Positions 1-7,865 of a stretch of DNA of 64,000 nucleotides are shown piece after piece. The notes beneath the pieces are model-generated. The model saw only the letters and a program-made list of their open reading frames with translations, made no database searches and was not told the origin of the DNA. The position numbers and the translations under genes were made by a program. Numbering within the stretch: position 1 is the stretch's first letter; each line of letters opens with the position of its first letter. This DNA comes from Rhodobacter sp. SGA-6-6 (GTDB lineage: Bacteria; Pseudomonadota; Alphaproteobacteria; Rhodobacterales; Rhodobacteraceae), in contig NZ_JAAKGP010000009.1 of assembly GCF_011043545.1 (NCBI RefSeq), forward strand, positions 1 through 64,000, written 5' to 3'.

Positions 1-363
1 CTCCTCGACGACAACCGGGTGCTGGTTCCCTTTATGATTTCCATAAGGATCATGGTCATCGCCGGTGTGGCGCTCTTTGTGTCGACTATTTTTCTGGAGA
101 TCTTCCGCTGGATCCGTGGCGGCGCCAGACGTCGGCCGCGCGGCGAGAGAGAACCGAGGATACCGGCCTGGCTTTGGGGTAGCTTCGTCTTCCTTGTTAC
201 CGGCTGTGTGTTTTCGTTCTCCGATACCATGATCGGGAAGGCGGCGGGGGACGGCATGCTCTGGTTGATATTGTCTTGTCACGCGATCCTTGTTCCTTCG
301 GTCATCATGATGCTTCTCATGCGCATTCTTGAGCCGGATTTCCGCCGTTTTGGCAAAAACTGA
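1..363 (+). CDS. Hypothetical membrane protein, 5' end outside window
   Basis: The reading frame is open from base 1 to the TGA at 361-363, so the gene may begin upstream of the window; a GTG at 19 is the first visible start. The visible product is about 115-120 residues with three hydrophobic stretches, near residues 5-29, 48-67 and 80-101 counted from that GTG, separated by an Arg-rich loop. It therefore looks like a small inner-membrane protein. I recognise no family. It sits 93 bases upstream of hslV on the same strand and may be unrelated to it. Confidence 0.5.
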   Translation, partial: LLDDNRVLVPFMISIRIMVIAGVALFVSTIFLEIFRWIRGGARRRPRGEREPRIPAWLWGSFVFLVTGCVFSFSDTMIGKAAGDGMLWLILSCHAILVPSVIMMLLMRILEPDFRRFGKN

Positions 364-402
364 AACCGGCGTGGGGCAAGGGCGAGGGGCGCATGACTTG
401 TG

Positions 403-428
403 CTTGAGGCGCCTTGTTGCGATATAAA
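403..428 (+). promoter_or_regulatory. Possible heat-shock (RpoH-type) promoter of hslV
   Basis: CTTGAG at 403-408 and TATAAA at 423-428, 14 bases apart, lie about 30 bases before the hslV start. CTTG-containing -35 boxes are usual for alphaproteobacterial RpoH promoters, and hslVU is a heat-shock operon in many bacteria. The match is by eye only. Confidence 0.3.
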
Positions 429-456
429 ACGCCGGAAACTGCTGGAAGGACGCCCC

Positions 457-1017
457 ATGGCCGAAGAGAAATTCCCCGGCTGGCACGGGACCACCATACT
501 AGGCGTCCGCCGCGGCGGCGAGGTGGTGGTGGCGGGCGACGGCCAGGTCAGCCTGGGCCAGACCGTGATCAAGGGCACCGCCCGCAAGGTGCGGCGCCTC
601 TCCCCCGGCGGGCGCGATGTGGTCTGCGGCTTCGCCGGATCGACGGCGGATGCCTTCACCCTGCTGGAGCGGCTGGAGAAGAAGCTGGAGTCCGCCCCCG
701 GCCAGTTGGCCCGCGCCTGCGTCGAGTTGGCGAAGGACTGGCGGATGGACAAATACCTGCGCAACCTGGAGGCGATGCTGATCGTCACCGACGGCGCCGA
801 TCTGTTCGTGATCACCGGCGCCGGCGACGTGCTGGAGCCCGAGCATGACGTGGCCGCCATCGGCTCGGGCGGCAACTATGCGCTGGCGGCGGCGCGGGGG
901 CTGATGCTGACCGAGATGCCGGCGGAAGAGATCGCCCGCAAGGCCATGGCCATCGCCGCCGATATCTGCGTCTACACCAACGGCAACCTGACGGTGGAGA
1001 CCATCCGCAAGGGCTGA
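457..1017 (+). CDS. hslV: ATP-dependent protease subunit HslV
   Basis: Peptidase subunit of the HslUV (ClpYQ) protease, a cytoplasmic threonine peptidase of the proteasome-beta fold. The product is 186 residues. The ATG at 457 was chosen because GGAAGGA lies 7 bases upstream and the product then begins with the usual alphaproteobacterial short propeptide. Removing residues 1-11 would expose the catalytic Thr12 of the TTILGVRR segment. The AGDGQ, KVRRL, GFAG and AIGSGG segments match the family. The partner hslU follows, but about 670 bases away, with an oppositely oriented BrnT/BrnA pair in between, so the usual hslV-hslU operon is interrupted. The stop lies in a perfect inverted repeat (1011-1026). 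Confidence 0.96.
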   Translation: MAEEKFPGWHGTTILGVRRGGEVVVAGDGQVSLGQTVIKGTARKVRRLSPGGRDVVCGFAGSTADAFTLLERLEKKLESAPGQLARACVELAKDWRMDKYLRNLEAMLIVTDGADLFVITGAGDVLEPEHDVAAIGSGGNYALAAARGLMLTEMPAEEIARKAMAIAADICVYTNGNLTVETIRKG

Positions 1018-1026
1018 GGTCAGCCC
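1011..1026. repeat. Perfect inverted repeat holding two convergent stop codons
   Basis: GGGCTGA (1011-1017), two bases, then TCAGCCC (1020-1026). The left arm ends with the hslV TGA and the right arm carries the TGA of brnA on the other strand. The two-base loop makes it a tight hairpin. It may slow transcription from either side, but no T-run follows. Confidence 0.6.
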
Positions 1027-1247
1027 GGCTTGCGGGCCTTCTGCGCCTCCATCCAGGCGCGGAGGACGGCGTTGATCCGGGTCTGATAACCCGCACCGCC
1101 AGCCTTGAAATAGGCCAGCACGTCGGGGTCCAGCCGGATCGAGACCGGCTTCTTCAGCAGCCCGTCAACCATGACGGCGCGGGTCCAGTCCCAGTCGACG
1201 CCGATCTCATCTTCGGTCAACTCGGGTTCAATGCCGCCTTCCTCCAT
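1020..1247 (-). CDS. brnA: BrnA-family antitoxin
   Basis: Small protein of 75 residues from the ATG at 1247. Its segment KKPVSIRLDPDVLAYFKAGG, followed by YQTRINAVLRAWM, is the ribbon-helix-helix-like pattern of BrnA antitoxins, which bind DNA and neutralise BrnT toxins. The gene overlaps the end of the brnT-like gene by about 20 bases, as usual for this toxin-first operon. Upstream of the ATG the same frame stays open and reads TDWEKLRQ, which resembles the true N-terminus of many BrnA proteins but has no start codon (see findings). The pair lies between hslV and hslU on the opposite strand. Confidence 0.75.
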   Translation of the reverse strand: MEEGGIEPELTEDEIGVDWDWTRAVMVDGLLKKPVSIRLDPDVLAYFKAGGAGYQTRINAVLRAWMEAQKARKPG

Positions 1248-1515
1248 CTGGCGGAGCTTTTCCCAATCCGTCTCGGGCCTTTCTTGCCGAAATGATGCGG
1301 ATGATCTCGCCCCGCAGGGTGAAAACGATGGCGATCAGATATCCGTTCGATGGTCCGACCATCAGGAAGCGTTGCTCGATCAGATTATCGGCCGGCAGGA
1401 GGAGAACCTTTTCCACGAAGACCGCGGGGCAATCGTGAAAGTCGATCCCGTGCTTCTGCCGGTTGGTCAGGCGCTTGTTCTCATCCCAGGCGAAGCGGAT
1501 TCCAACCTTTGCCAT
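1228..1515 (-). CDS. brnT: BrnT-family toxin (possibly altered C-terminus)
   Basis: The product is 95 residues if translation starts at the ATG at 1515, which has CAAGG just upstream; a TTG at 1542 would add nine residues. The family pattern is clear: FAWDENK near the N-terminus, RQKHGIDF, then a beta-rich middle ending in RGEIIRIISARKA. BrnT proteins are RelE-fold ribonuclease toxins. After the ISARKA segment the family usually ends with an Arg/Glu-rich helix such as ERRxYE; here the frame instead reads DGLGKAPPDGGRRH and stops, so the toxin may be frameshifted or weakened. The upstream DNA (1520-1545 region) has GTAT...ATAC half-sites that could be the operator. Confidence 0.7.
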   Translation of the reverse strand: MAKVGIRFAWDENKRLTNRQKHGIDFHDCPAVFVEKVLLLPADNLIEQRFLMVGPSNGYLIAIVFTLRGEIIRIISARKARDGLGKAPPDGGRRH

Positions 1516-1691
1516 CCTTGCGCTGTATATACGTTTTGTCAATACAATGCCCTCGGGTTGGCGGCTGTTCCTCCGTCATATCCGCCGCATGGTTAATCCT
1601 TCGTTCAGGGCAATCGCCTTCCGCCCTGTGGCCCTTGGTTGAAACGGGCTGGGCGCGGCTTTAAGTGAGAACCAGCAGCCACAGGACCGCC

Positions 1692-2993
1692 ATGACCGAC
1701 CTGACCCCCCGCGAGATCGTCTCGGAACTCGACCGTTTCATCATCGGCCAGAAGGAGGCGAAGCGCGCCGTCGCGGTGGCGCTGCGAAACCGCTGGCGGC
1801 GCAAACGCCTGCCCGATGCACTGCGGGACGAGGTCTACCCGAAGAACATCCTGATGATCGGGCCGACCGGGGTTGGGAAGACCGAGATCTCCCGCCGGCT
1901 GGCGAAGCTGGCGCGGGCGCCGTTCCTGAAGGTCGAGGCGACCAAGTTCACCGAGGTGGGTTATGTCGGCCGGGACGTGGACAGCATCGTCCGCGATCTC
2001 GTCGACGTGGCGATGAACGAGACCCGGGCGCGGATGCGCGATGAGGTGCGGGAACGGGCGCGGAAGGCGGCGGAGGAGCGGGTGATCGAGGCCATCGCCG
2101 GCAAGGACGCGCGCGAGCAGACGCGGGAGATGTTCCGCAAGCGGCTCAAGGCGGGCGAGCTGGATGACACCATGATCGAGATCGAGGTCACCGATGCCGG
2201 GCCGCAGATGCCGATGATGATGGGCAACATGCCCGGCATGGAAATGCAGATGCAGGGCCTGCAGGACCTGTTCAAGGCCTTCGGCGGGCGCGGCAGCCGG
2301 AAGAAGATGACGGTCGCGCAAAGCTACGAAGTGCTGATGGGGCAGGAGGCCGACAAGCTCTTGGACGACGAGGCGGTGCGGGCGGCGGCGCTGGAAGCGG
2401 TGCAGGAGAACGGCATCGTCTTTCTGGACGAGATCGACAAGATCTGCGCCCGGTCGGATGCCCGCGGGGCGGATGTGTCGCGCGAAGGGGTGCAGCGCGA
2501 CCTGCTGCCGCTGATCGAGGGGACGACGGTCTCCACCAAATACGGGCCGGTGAAGACCGACCATGTGCTGTTCATCGCCTCGGGCGCCTTCCACATCGCC
2601 AAGCCCTCGGACCTGCTGCCGGAGTTGCAGGGGCGGCTGCCGATCCGGGTGGAACTGTCGCCCTTGGGCGAGGAGGATTTCGTCCGCATCCTGACCGAGA
2701 CGGAAAACGCGCTGACCCGGCAATACGCCGGGCTGATGGGAACCGAGGATGTGGCGGTGACCTTCACCCCGGACGGAATCGCCGCGCTGGCGCGGATCGC
2801 GGCGGAGGTGAACCGCAGCGTCGAGAACATCGGCGCGCGGCGGCTTTACACGGTGATGGAGCGGGTGTTCGAGGAACTGTCCTTCACCGCACCGGACCGG
2901 GGCGGCGAGGAGGTCGTGGTGGATTCCGCCTTCGTCGAGACGAATCTCGGCCAGCTGGCGAAGTCGGCCGACATTTCCCGTTACGTTCTATAG
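1692..2993 (+). CDS. hslU: HslU, ATPase subunit of the HslUV protease
   Basis: AAA+ unfoldase that feeds substrates into HslV. The product is 433 residues, the normal family length. The ATG at 1692 precedes [10 protein letters not shown], the typical HslU start, with CAGGA just upstream. Walker A is GPTGVGKT at 57-64, the GYVGRD pore motif follows near residues 90-95, Walker B is GIVFLDEID, and [12 protein letters not shown] is the sensor-2 segment. The Met-rich insert [16 protein letters not shown] belongs to the I-domain. A possible own promoter is TTGAAA (1639-1644) with TTTAAG (1660-1665), which fits separation from hslV. The gene overlaps the convergent SDR gene by six bases at the stop codons. 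Confidence 0.97.
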   Translation: MTDLTPREIVSELDRFIIGQKEAKRAVAVALRNRWRRKRLPDALRDEVYPKNILMIGPTGVGKTEISRRLAKLARAPFLKVEATKFTEVGYVGRDVDSIVRDLVDVAMNETRARMRDEVRERARKAAEERVIEAIAGKDAREQTREMFRKRLKAGELDDTMIEIEVTDAGPQMPMMMGNMPGMEMQMQGLQDLFKAFGGRGSRKKMTVAQSYEVLMGQEADKLLDDEAVRAAALEAVQENGIVFLDEIDKICARSDARGADVSREGVQRDLLPLIEGTTVSTKYGPVKTDHVLFIASGAFHIAKPSDLLPELQGRLPIRVELSPLGEEDFVRILTETENALTRQYAGLMGTEDVAVTFTPDGIAALARIAAEVNRSVENIGARRLYTVMERVFEELSFTAPDRGGEEVVVDSAFVETNLGQLAKSADISRYVL

Positions 2994-3737
2994 CGCCGGC
3001 AAGCCGATGGCCCGGCGCAAGACCGGGTCGCGGATGTCCAGCTCCTGCCCGGCAAGGCTGTCGGCCGCCGGTGTGCAGAGCCAGGCGATGGCGCGGCCGG
3101 GCTGGTCGGGCTGCGACAGGCTTTCGCGCGGCAGTTTCGACACCGGATTGATGCCGGAGGCCCGGATGGCGACCTGCATCCCGGTGTCCACCACGCCGGG
3201 GGCGATACCGAAGACCCGGATGCCCTGCCCGCCGTATTCCAGATGCACCGAACGGGTCAGCATGGCGAGCCCGGCCTTGCCGGCGCAATAGGCGGCCCAG
3301 CCCTCCTGCGGCCGGTGCGCCGCGCCGGACGAGACGTTGACGATACTGCCATGCCCGCGGGCCAGCATGGCGGGCAGGCAGAGGCGGATGGCGTCGAACT
3401 GGGCGGTCAGATTCGTCTCTATGCTGGCGGAAAATGCCTCCGGGTCCAGGTCGGCGATGCGGCCAATGGGGGCGATGGTGGCGGCGTTGTTCACGAGGAT
3501 GTCGAAGCCGGGGGCGATGACTTCGGCCAGCCTTGCCCGGTCGGTGATGTCGCAAAGGACGCCCGTGGCAACGCCAACCAGTTTCTCCTGCGCAGCGGCA
3601 AGGCTTTCGGCGCTGCGGGCGGTGAAGGTGACGCGGGCGCCGAGCGCGGCAAGCGCGGCGCAGGCGGCAAGGCCGATGCCGCCCGCGCCGCCGGTGACGA
3701 GGGCGCTGCGGCCGGAAAGGGGCTGGCTGGTCATCAT
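2988..3737 (-). CDS. SDR-family NAD(P)-dependent oxidoreductase
   Basis: Short-chain dehydrogenase/reductase of 249 residues. The cofactor-binding loop TGGAGGIG is at 15-22, NNAA at 83-86, the catalytic Ser at 136/137 (NVSSG) and the catalytic pair Tyr150/Lys154 (YCAGK). The overall length and PGVVDTGM near the C-terminal third fit classical SDRs. GCAGGAGGAG lies immediately before the ATG at 3737; a second ATG at 3734 is equally usable. The substrate cannot be read from the sequence. The 3' end overlaps hslU by six bases. Confidence 0.9.
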   Translation of the reverse strand: MMTSQPLSGRSALVTGGAGGIGLAACAALAALGARVTFTARSAESLAAAQEKLVGVATGVLCDITDRARLAEVIAPGFDILVNNAATIAPIGRIADLDPEAFSASIETNLTAQFDAIRLCLPAMLARGHGSIVNVSSGAAHRPQEGWAAYCAGKAGLAMLTRSVHLEYGGQGIRVFGIAPGVVDTGMQVAIRASGINPVSKLPRESLSQPDQPGRAIAWLCTPAADSLAGQELDIRDPVLRRAIGLPAL

Positions 3738-3853
3738 CTCCTCCTGCTCTGCCCTTGATATGTTTCATCGGGCGCGAGGTCACGGCGGAAATACGCTGGC
3801 CCGGCGTTACGGCGGCGCTTGACCACAAGCCAAATTGCGCCATTCCTGACGGG

Positions 3854-4981
3854 ATGATGCGGTTTATCCTGTCCCTCCTGTTCACGCTCATGCTGGCCGG
3901 CTGCGCGCCGCGCGGCAATTTCGTCATGCTGGACGAGTTGCCGCCGGAAAAGGCCGCGCTGGCGGCGACCGCGGGGGTGCGGGAAGTGGTCTTCGTCGGC
4001 ACCACCCGGCGGGAGGTCGGCGGCCAGTTCGGCTTCGGCCGGGCCGAGAAGGCGAGCTTCCTGCGCTATGACATCCTTGTGCCCTCGGACCGCGAACCGG
4101 GCGAGGTGACCTGGCCGGTGAACGCGAAACGCGCCGATCCGAAGACCGATTTCCTGACGTTGGCCGACAAGAAATACCCAGACGGCAAGGATTTCCGCAA
4201 GGAACTGACGGCGGCGATGAAGCTGCGCGGGCAGCGCGACGTGGTGGTCTATGTCCATGGCTTCAACAACACCATGGCCGAAAGCGTCTATCGCGTGGCG
4301 CAGATGCATTACGACCTGAAGGTGCCGGGGGTGGCGGTGCATTACGCCTGGCCCTCGCGCGGCTCAGCGCTCGGCTATGTCTACGACCGCGACTCGGCTT
4401 TGTTCGCCCGCGACGGGCTGGAACAGCTGCTGCACGAGGTGGCCGAGGCGGGCGCGCAGCGCGTGGTCCTGGTGGCGCATTCGATGGGCGGCGCCGTGGC
4501 GATGGAGACGCTGCGGCAGGCGGCGATCCGCGGCGACCGCCGGGTGATGAACTCGCTGGGCGGGGTGATCCTGATCTCGCCCGATCTGGATGTGGACCTG
4601 TTCCGCGCCCAGGCCCATGCGATGGGCGGGCTGCCGCAGCCGTTCATGATCTTCGGCAGCCGCCGCGATACGGTTCTGGGCCTGTCGTCGCGGCTGGCGG
4701 GCAATCCCGACCGGCTGGGCAACCTGAAGGACCTGGGCCAGATCGCCGACCTGGAGGTGACCTATCTGGACACCGCGGCCTATAACGAGGGCGCGGGGCA
4801 TTTCAACCTGGGCACCTCGCCGGCGCTGCTGCAACTTCTGGGCGGGATCGCCAATATCGACGCCGCCTTCCGGGCCGAGGCGGCGGGACGGGTGGGGCTG
4901 CTGCCGGGGGTGGTGCTGACGGTGCAGAACGCCACCGCGATCATCTTGTCGCCGGTCGAGGGGCTGGCGACAGCCGACTAG
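3854..4981 (+). CDS. Alpha/beta-hydrolase lipoprotein (DUF900-like)
   Basis: The product is 375 residues from the ATG at 3854. An N-terminal hydrophobic stretch ends in the lipobox LAGC (Cys17), so it is probably a lipoprotein. VVVYVHGFNN gives the oxyanion-hole region and VLVAHSMGGA the nucleophile elbow with Ser210, both typical of the DUF900 alpha/beta-hydrolase family. DLDVDLF and GHFNLG may hold the acid and histidine. Substrate unknown. The stop codon is part of a 60-bp palindrome shared with the convergent Smr gene. Confidence 0.85.
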   Translation: MMRFILSLLFTLMLAGCAPRGNFVMLDELPPEKAALAATAGVREVVFVGTTRREVGGQFGFGRAEKASFLRYDILVPSDREPGEVTWPVNAKRADPKTDFLTLADKKYPDGKDFRKELTAAMKLRGQRDVVVYVHGFNNTMAESVYRVAQMHYDLKVPGVAVHYAWPSRGSALGYVYDRDSALFARDGLEQLLHEVAEAGAQRVVLVAHSMGGAVAMETLRQAAIRGDRRVMNSLGGVILISPDLDVDLFRAQAHAMGGLPQPFMIFGSRRDTVLGLSSRLAGNPDRLGNLKDLGQIADLEVTYLDTAAYNEGAGHFNLGTSPALLQLLGGIANIDAAFRAEAAGRVGLLPGVVLTVQNATAIILSPVEGLATAD

Positions 4982-5037
4982 AGTGGTCGCCCGTCTTTCG
5001 ACAAAACCGGATTCCACTTTTGTCGGACAGGCTCTAG
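4978..5037. repeat. 60-bp interrupted palindrome at a convergent junction
   Basis: Outer arms CTAGAG (4978-4983) and CTCTAG (5032-5037), inner arms CGACAAAA (4999-5006) and TTTTGTCG (5018-5025). The outer arms carry the TAG of the hydrolase gene and the TAG of the Smr gene. The inner block, with GGATTCCACTTTTGTCGGA, resembles a dispersed alphaproteobacterial palindromic repeat that I recall from other genomes. It could act as a bidirectional terminator or mRNA-end stabiliser. No second copy was seen in this window. Confidence 0.6.
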
Positions 5038-5606
5038 CGGCGGCGCAGGTAGACATAAAGCGCGCCCGATCCGCCATGCTTCAGATGCGCCTCGGCCACC
5101 TGTTGCACCGCCTGCGCCAGCGGCGGCAGGCGCAGCCAGTGCGGCACCTGATGGCGCAGCGCGCCGATGGGGCGGGGCACGGGTTCGTGGATCATCCTGC
5201 CCTTGCCGGTGATCACCAAGACCAGCCTTTGCCCCGCGGATTGGGCGTTCAGGATGAAGCGGATCAGTTCCGGGTGCGCCTCGGCCAGGGTCATGCCGTG
5301 CAGGTCCAGCCGCGCCTCGGGCGCCAGCTTGCCGCGCAGCATCCGGTCATGGGTGCGGGCGTCCATCCGCAGCGGCGGCGACGGCGGCGCGACCACCTGC
5401 GCCAGCGGGGCCGAGGGCGTGCTGCGTTCGCCCAGGTGGAAATGCAGGGCCCGCGGTTCGGCCGGCTGCTTCGCCTCGGTCAGCGGCGGCTCGGTGATCG
5501 GCAGATGCGGGTTGTGCGGCGCCCTTGGGTGCATCGCCCGGGCGGTGCGGGCCACGGCCTGCCACAGCTCGGCCTCGTCCGGGCGCAGGAAACGGCGGCG
5601 GGCCAT
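5034..5606 (-). CDS. Smr/MutS2 C-terminal domain protein
   Basis: The product is 190 residues. The C-terminal half is a Smr domain: LDLHGMTLAEA is the LDLHG signature and VLVITGKGR the TGKG motif, ending in ALYVYLRRR. Smr domains are nucleases or nicking modules; this stand-alone form is common in Proteobacteria. The N-terminal half is Pro-rich and probably disordered. It starts 3 bases after the mltA stop, so the two are translationally close and probably co-transcribed with the Tim44-domain gene upstream. Confidence 0.88.
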   Translation of the reverse strand: MARRRFLRPDEAELWQAVARTARAMHPRAPHNPHLPITEPPLTEAKQPAEPRALHFHLGERSTPSAPLAQVVAPPSPPLRMDARTHDRMLRGKLAPEARLDLHGMTLAEAHPELIRFILNAQSAGQRLVLVITGKGRMIHEPVPRPIGALRHQVPHWLRLPPLAQAVQQVAEAHLKHGGSGALYVYLRRR

Positions 5607-5609
5607 GGC

Positions 5610-6632
5610 TCAGCCCTCGGGCAGCAGGGCATAGGCGCGGTCGATGGGCAGCAGCAGCACCATCCGCCCGCCGTCCTTGACCGTGCCGGCATCCTCGCCC
5701 GCCTGATTGCCGGTGCCGTAGAAGATGTCGGCCCGCTGCGCGCCCTTGATCGCGCCGCCGGTGTCCTGCGCCACCATCAGCCGGCGCAGGGGCGCGCCGC
5801 CCTCCTTCTCGATCCAGACCGGAGCGCCCAGGGGGGTGAACACCGGGTCGATGGCGACCGAGCGCAGGGTGGTGATCGACCGGCCCATGGCACCGATGGG
5901 GCCCTTGTCGGCGGGCAGGTCCGAGAGCTTGCGGAAGAAGACGTAGGAGGGGTTGTGGTTCATCAGGTCCTGCCCCGGGCCGGGGTTGCGCTTGACCCAG
6001 GCGCGGATGACTTGGGCCGAGACCTGATCCATGGTATAGACCCCGCGCCGCACCAGTTCCTGCCCGATGGAGCGGTAGGGCTGGCCGTTCTTGCCGCCAT
6101 AGCCGACGCGGATGACGCGCCCGTCGGTCATGCGGATGCGGCCGGAGCCCTGGATCTGCAGGAAATACACGTCGATGGGATCGTCCAGCCAGGCGATCTC
6201 CAGCCCCCGCCCGGCCAGGAGCCCGCCGTCGATGACGGCGCGGGCGTGCCAGGGCTGGCTTTCGGTCAGTTCCGGCGGCTTGCGGTAGATCGGCCAGGCG
6301 AAGCGGGGGGTGCGGACGGGGGAGCCGTTCAGTTCCGGCTCGTAATAGCCGGTGAACAGGGCGGGGGGTTGGCCGATCACCACCGGCCTGAAGAACAGCT
6401 CGAAGAAGCTGCGGGCCGAAGCCTCGTCGCGCGGCATATCGGCGGCCAGCTTGCAGATCGGCTGCCAGTCTGGGGCGTCGATCAGGTCGCAGGTGGCAAG
6501 GAAGGTGGTCAGCGCGGCGGCGTGGTCGTCCTCCTGCCAGCCTTCCAGCGCCTCGAACTCCAGCATCTGGGCGGCCGCAGGCAGGGGGGCCATCAGGGCC
6601 ACCGCAAGGCTGAAGGCGCGCCAGAGCCGCAT
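5610..6632 (-). CDS. mltA: Membrane-bound lytic murein transglycosylase A
   Basis: The product is 340 residues. A signal peptide (about 1-21, ending AAAQ) leads into the MltA domain: FTGYYEPELNGS near residue 95, IQGSGRIRMTDG with the catalytic region, and the C-terminal 3D (Asp-Asp-Asp) domain around MVAQDTGGAIKG and ADIFYG. These enzymes cleave the MurNAc-GlcNAc bond of peptidoglycan. There is no lipobox Cys, so it is probably periplasmic rather than lipid-anchored. The gene lies 8 bases downstream of the Tim44-domain gene and 3 bases upstream of the Smr gene. Confidence 0.93.
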   Translation of the reverse strand: MRLWRAFSLAVALMAPLPAAAQMLEFEALEGWQEDDHAAALTTFLATCDLIDAPDWQPICKLAADMPRDEASARSFFELFFRPVVIGQPPALFTGYYEPELNGSPVRTPRFAWPIYRKPPELTESQPWHARAVIDGGLLAGRGLEIAWLDDPIDVYFLQIQGSGRIRMTDGRVIRVGYGGKNGQPYRSIGQELVRRGVYTMDQVSAQVIRAWVKRNPGPGQDLMNHNPSYVFFRKLSDLPADKGPIGAMGRSITTLRSVAIDPVFTPLGAPVWIEKEGGAPLRRLMVAQDTGGAIKGAQRADIFYGTGNQAGEDAGTVKDGGRMVLLLPIDRAYALLPEG

Positions 6633-6640
6633 CCCAAGGG

Positions 6641-7297
6641 TCAGTCGCCGGTGGCCACGAGCTGCCAGTTCGGGTCCTCCGCCCCCATCTTGCGGGCGAA
6701 GGTCCAGACATCGCGCTGGCGCTTGACAGTCTTCGGATCGCCTTCGACGATATCGCCGGCCTTGTTGCGCACGACCGAGGTGATCTCGCCGACGAAGCGC
6801 ACGGTGATCTCGCCGAAGCCGGAGGCGGAGTCGAAGGTCGCGTCCTGCAGCGCCATCTCCTTCAGGCCGATGAAATTCGCCTCGACCGTCAGGCCCTCGG
6901 CCTCTCGTGCGCCGATGACTTCGGCGAAGCTGGCCTCGACGTCATCCGACAGGAAGGGGCGGATGCGGTCCAGTTCGCCCTTCTCGAAGGCCATCAGGAT
7001 CATCTCGTAGGCGCCGCGCGCGCCTTGCAGGAAGGGGCCGACCTGGAAGGAAGGCTCTGCCTTCTTCATCGCCGCCAGGGCCTTGGCGGCGGAGGAGCCT
7101 TCGGGCGCGTGGTCGGTGATGTCGCGGTCCAGCCCGCCCTCGATCACCTCCAGCGTGCGGCGGGCCTGCGGACGGGCGTCGTCCAGCGGCAGCGGCGGCT
7201 TCTCGAAACCCTCGCGGGTGCCGAGAACGGAGCGGAGCTTCAGGATCAGGAAGACCGCGATCCCGGCCAGCACCAGAAGCTGCAAGAGTTTGTCCAT
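6641..7297 (-). CDS. Tim44/TimA-domain membrane-anchored protein
   Basis: The product is 218 residues from the ATG at 7297. An N-terminal transmembrane segment (about 4-20) is followed by a linker and a C-terminal Tim44-like domain (about 85-218) with FLQGARGAYEMILMAFEKG and the WTFARKM...WQLVATGD ending, typical of this family. Alphaproteobacterial TimA proteins are membrane-bound relatives of mitochondrial Tim44. The gene heads an apparent operon with mltA and the Smr gene and is divergent from fxsA. Confidence 0.88.
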   Translation of the reverse strand: MDKLLQLLVLAGIAVFLILKLRSVLGTREGFEKPPLPLDDARPQARRTLEVIEGGLDRDITDHAPEGSSAAKALAAMKKAEPSFQVGPFLQGARGAYEMILMAFEKGELDRIRPFLSDDVEASFAEVIGAREAEGLTVEANFIGLKEMALQDATFDSASGFGEITVRFVGEITSVVRNKAGDIVEGDPKTVKRQRDVWTFARKMGAEDPNWQLVATGD

Positions 7298-7327
7298 CCG
7301 TCCGCCAACCTTCACACATCTTCGCGT

Positions 7328-7343
7328 CCCGCCTTGGGGCGGG
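7328..7343. promoter_or_regulatory. Inverted repeat and possible fxsA promoter region
   Basis: CCCGCC (7328-7333), four bases, then GGCGGG (7338-7343) forms a GC-rich inverted repeat between the divergent Tim44-domain gene and fxsA. TTGGGG (7334-7339) and TATGTA (7357-7362), 17 bases apart, could be the fxsA promoter, with the -35 element inside the repeat. Confidence 0.3.
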
Positions 7344-7424
7344 CCCGGTTGTTCCCTATGTAGGATGCGGCCCCTGCCAAGTAAACCGCAGGGAAGGTGC
7401 AGTAACGGGAAGGAGAAGCCCCGG

Positions 7425-7865
7425 ATGAGGATTTTCGCGGCGTTTCTGATCTGGCCGCTGGTGGAGATCGCGCTTTTCGTGCTGATCGGCGGGCAGGTCG
7501 GGGTCTGGCCGGTGCTGATCTGGGTGGTCCTTTCGGCGCTTCTGGGCATCCTGGTGATGCGGCTGACGGCGGCGCGGCAGGCGCTGGCGCTGCGCGACGG
7601 ATTGCGGGGTCTGCGCGATCCGGCGCGGCTGGCGGCGGCGGGAATCCTGTCGATGGTCGCCGGGGTGCTGCTGATCCTGCCGGGTTTCCTGACCGATGCC
7701 GTCGGGCTGGTGCTGCTGCTGCCGCCGGTGCAGGCGCTGGTGGCGCGCTATGCCGAGGCGCGGGTGACGGTGATCCGGCCGCAGCCCGGAGAGGTGATCG
7801 ACGGCGACTATACAGAGGTGGAGCCGCGGCCCGGCCAGCCCTCGGGCTGGACGCGGATCGAGTGA
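7425..7865 (+). CDS. fxsA: FxsA-family membrane protein
   Basis: The product is 146 residues from the ATG at 7425, with AAGGAG upstream. The first ~110 residues carry hydrophobic segments near 3-30 and 75-105, with LILPGFLTDAVGLVLLLPP as the FxsA signature; the tail is polar. FxsA is an inner-membrane protein that relieves F-exclusion of phage T7 in E. coli; its normal role is unclear. The stop codon directly abuts the convergent dnaQ stop. In related genomes secB often lies at this junction but is absent here. Confidence 0.9.
   Translation: MRIFAAFLIWPLVEIALFVLIGGQVGVWPVLIWVVLSALLGILVMRLTAARQALALRDGLRGLRDPARLAAAGILSMVAGVLLILPGFLTDAVGLVLLLPPVQALVARYAEARVTVIRPQPGEVIDGDYTEVEPRPGQPSGWTRIE

Noticed and set aside
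457-1017. HslV start upstream at 400 giving a longer N-terminus
   Set aside because: The extra 19 residues are not family-like and a good ribosome-binding site precedes the ATG at 457.
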